Part shown: in pieces, positions 5,546-5,644 of the stretch
How the letters are laid out: the number at the start of each line of letters is the position of its first letter
How positions within the stretch are numbered: position 1 is the first letter of the stretch
Translations under genes and position numbers: made by a program
NCBI GenBank assembly: GCA_023432655.1
Contig: JAEYUK010000311.1
Coordinates: forward strand, 1-5,644
DNA: 5,644 bases
From: Pseudomonadota bacterium
GTDB lineage: Bacteria > Bdellovibrionota > Bacteriovoracia > Bacteriovoracales > Bacteriovoracaceae
Reading direction: 5' to 3'
The notes under the pieces: model-generated
Databases searched by the model: none
Seen by the model: only the letters and a program-made list of their open reading frames with translations
What the model was told of the DNA's origin: nothing

Positions 5546-5644
5546 TTAGAGAGTTAGACCATACTCCAGGGAGAATTTTTTAAGCTCAACCAGCCAGGGG
5601 TCCTCAAAAGAAAGGGAGCGCGCTAGAAGCATTAACCCTTCATT
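5546..5644 (-). CDS. C-terminal end of an unidentified gene entering from the right edge
   Basis: On the minus strand the frame from 5644 is open for 32 codons and ends with TAA at 5548-5546. The other two minus frames meet stops at once near the edge. The peptide includes ARSLSFEDPWLVELKKFSLE and ends YGLTL, a plausible protein composition with an amphipathic helix. The start lies outside the window and no family can be named from so short a tail. It runs in the same direction as the Cys-rich exported protein gene, with 107 bases between its stop and that gene's start, so co-transcription is possible. A chance open frame of this length cannot be excluded. Confidence 0.5.
   Translation of the reverse strand, partial: NEGLMLLARSLSFEDPWLVELKKFSLEYGLTL

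Noticed and set aside
1..5644. CRISPR array, insertion sequence, tRNA, rRNA or toxin-antitoxin module
   Set aside because: No spaced repeats, transposase motifs, terminal inverted repeats or RNA-gene signatures were seen, and mazG has no mazEF neighbour here.

Overview
The window carries bacterial chromosomal DNA of moderate-to-low GC content, densely packed with genes on both strands. Three genes encode proteins with Sec-type signal peptides: a probable envelope protein, a subtilisin and a Cys-rich exported protein. The disulphide-type export and the apparent outer-membrane barrel suggest a Gram-negative bacterium. The mix of secreted subtilase, lysine-rich tails and AT-rich spacers would fit a Bdellovibrionota/Bacteriovorax-like organism, but that placement is inference; no rRNA or lineage marker is present.

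Layout, left to right: (1) 1-275, minus strand, the first 91 codons of an exported, probably beta-barrel protein that runs off the left edge. (2) 276-620, a 345-base divergent spacer with possible promoters and a set of GTTGCC half-sites. (3) 621-1967, plus strand, a complete secreted S8 subtilisin-like protease with prodomain and intact catalytic triad. (4) 1976-2003, a strong bidirectional terminator shared with the convergent gene. (5) 1985-2512, minus strand, ybeY (endoribonuclease / 16S rRNA maturation); its stop codon lies in the terminator loop. (6) 2554-3977, plus strand, a two-gene operon mazG-coaE joined by an ATGA overlap, divergent from ybeY with only 41 bases between start codons. 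(7) 3978-5438, minus strand, a 486-residue exported protein of unknown function with a helical N-terminal half, a beta/Gly-rich middle and a 10-cysteine C-terminal part; its stop codon abuts that of coaE with no spacer. (8) 5546-5644, minus strand, the last 32 codons of an unidentified gene entering from the right edge.

The central genes are housekeeping functions: RNA quality control (YbeY), nucleotide-pool cleansing (MazG) and the last step of coenzyme A synthesis (CoaE). They are flanked by exported-protein genes. There is no mobile element, CRISPR array, tRNA or rRNA.

The observations most worth a second look are the uncharacterised Cys-rich exported protein with a weak internal repeat, a perfect 14-bp inverted repeat buried in the last codons of coaE at a zero-gap convergent junction, the missing HP motif of CoaE, and the GTTGCC half-sites ahead of the protease. 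I did not find a convincing multi-gene novel system.
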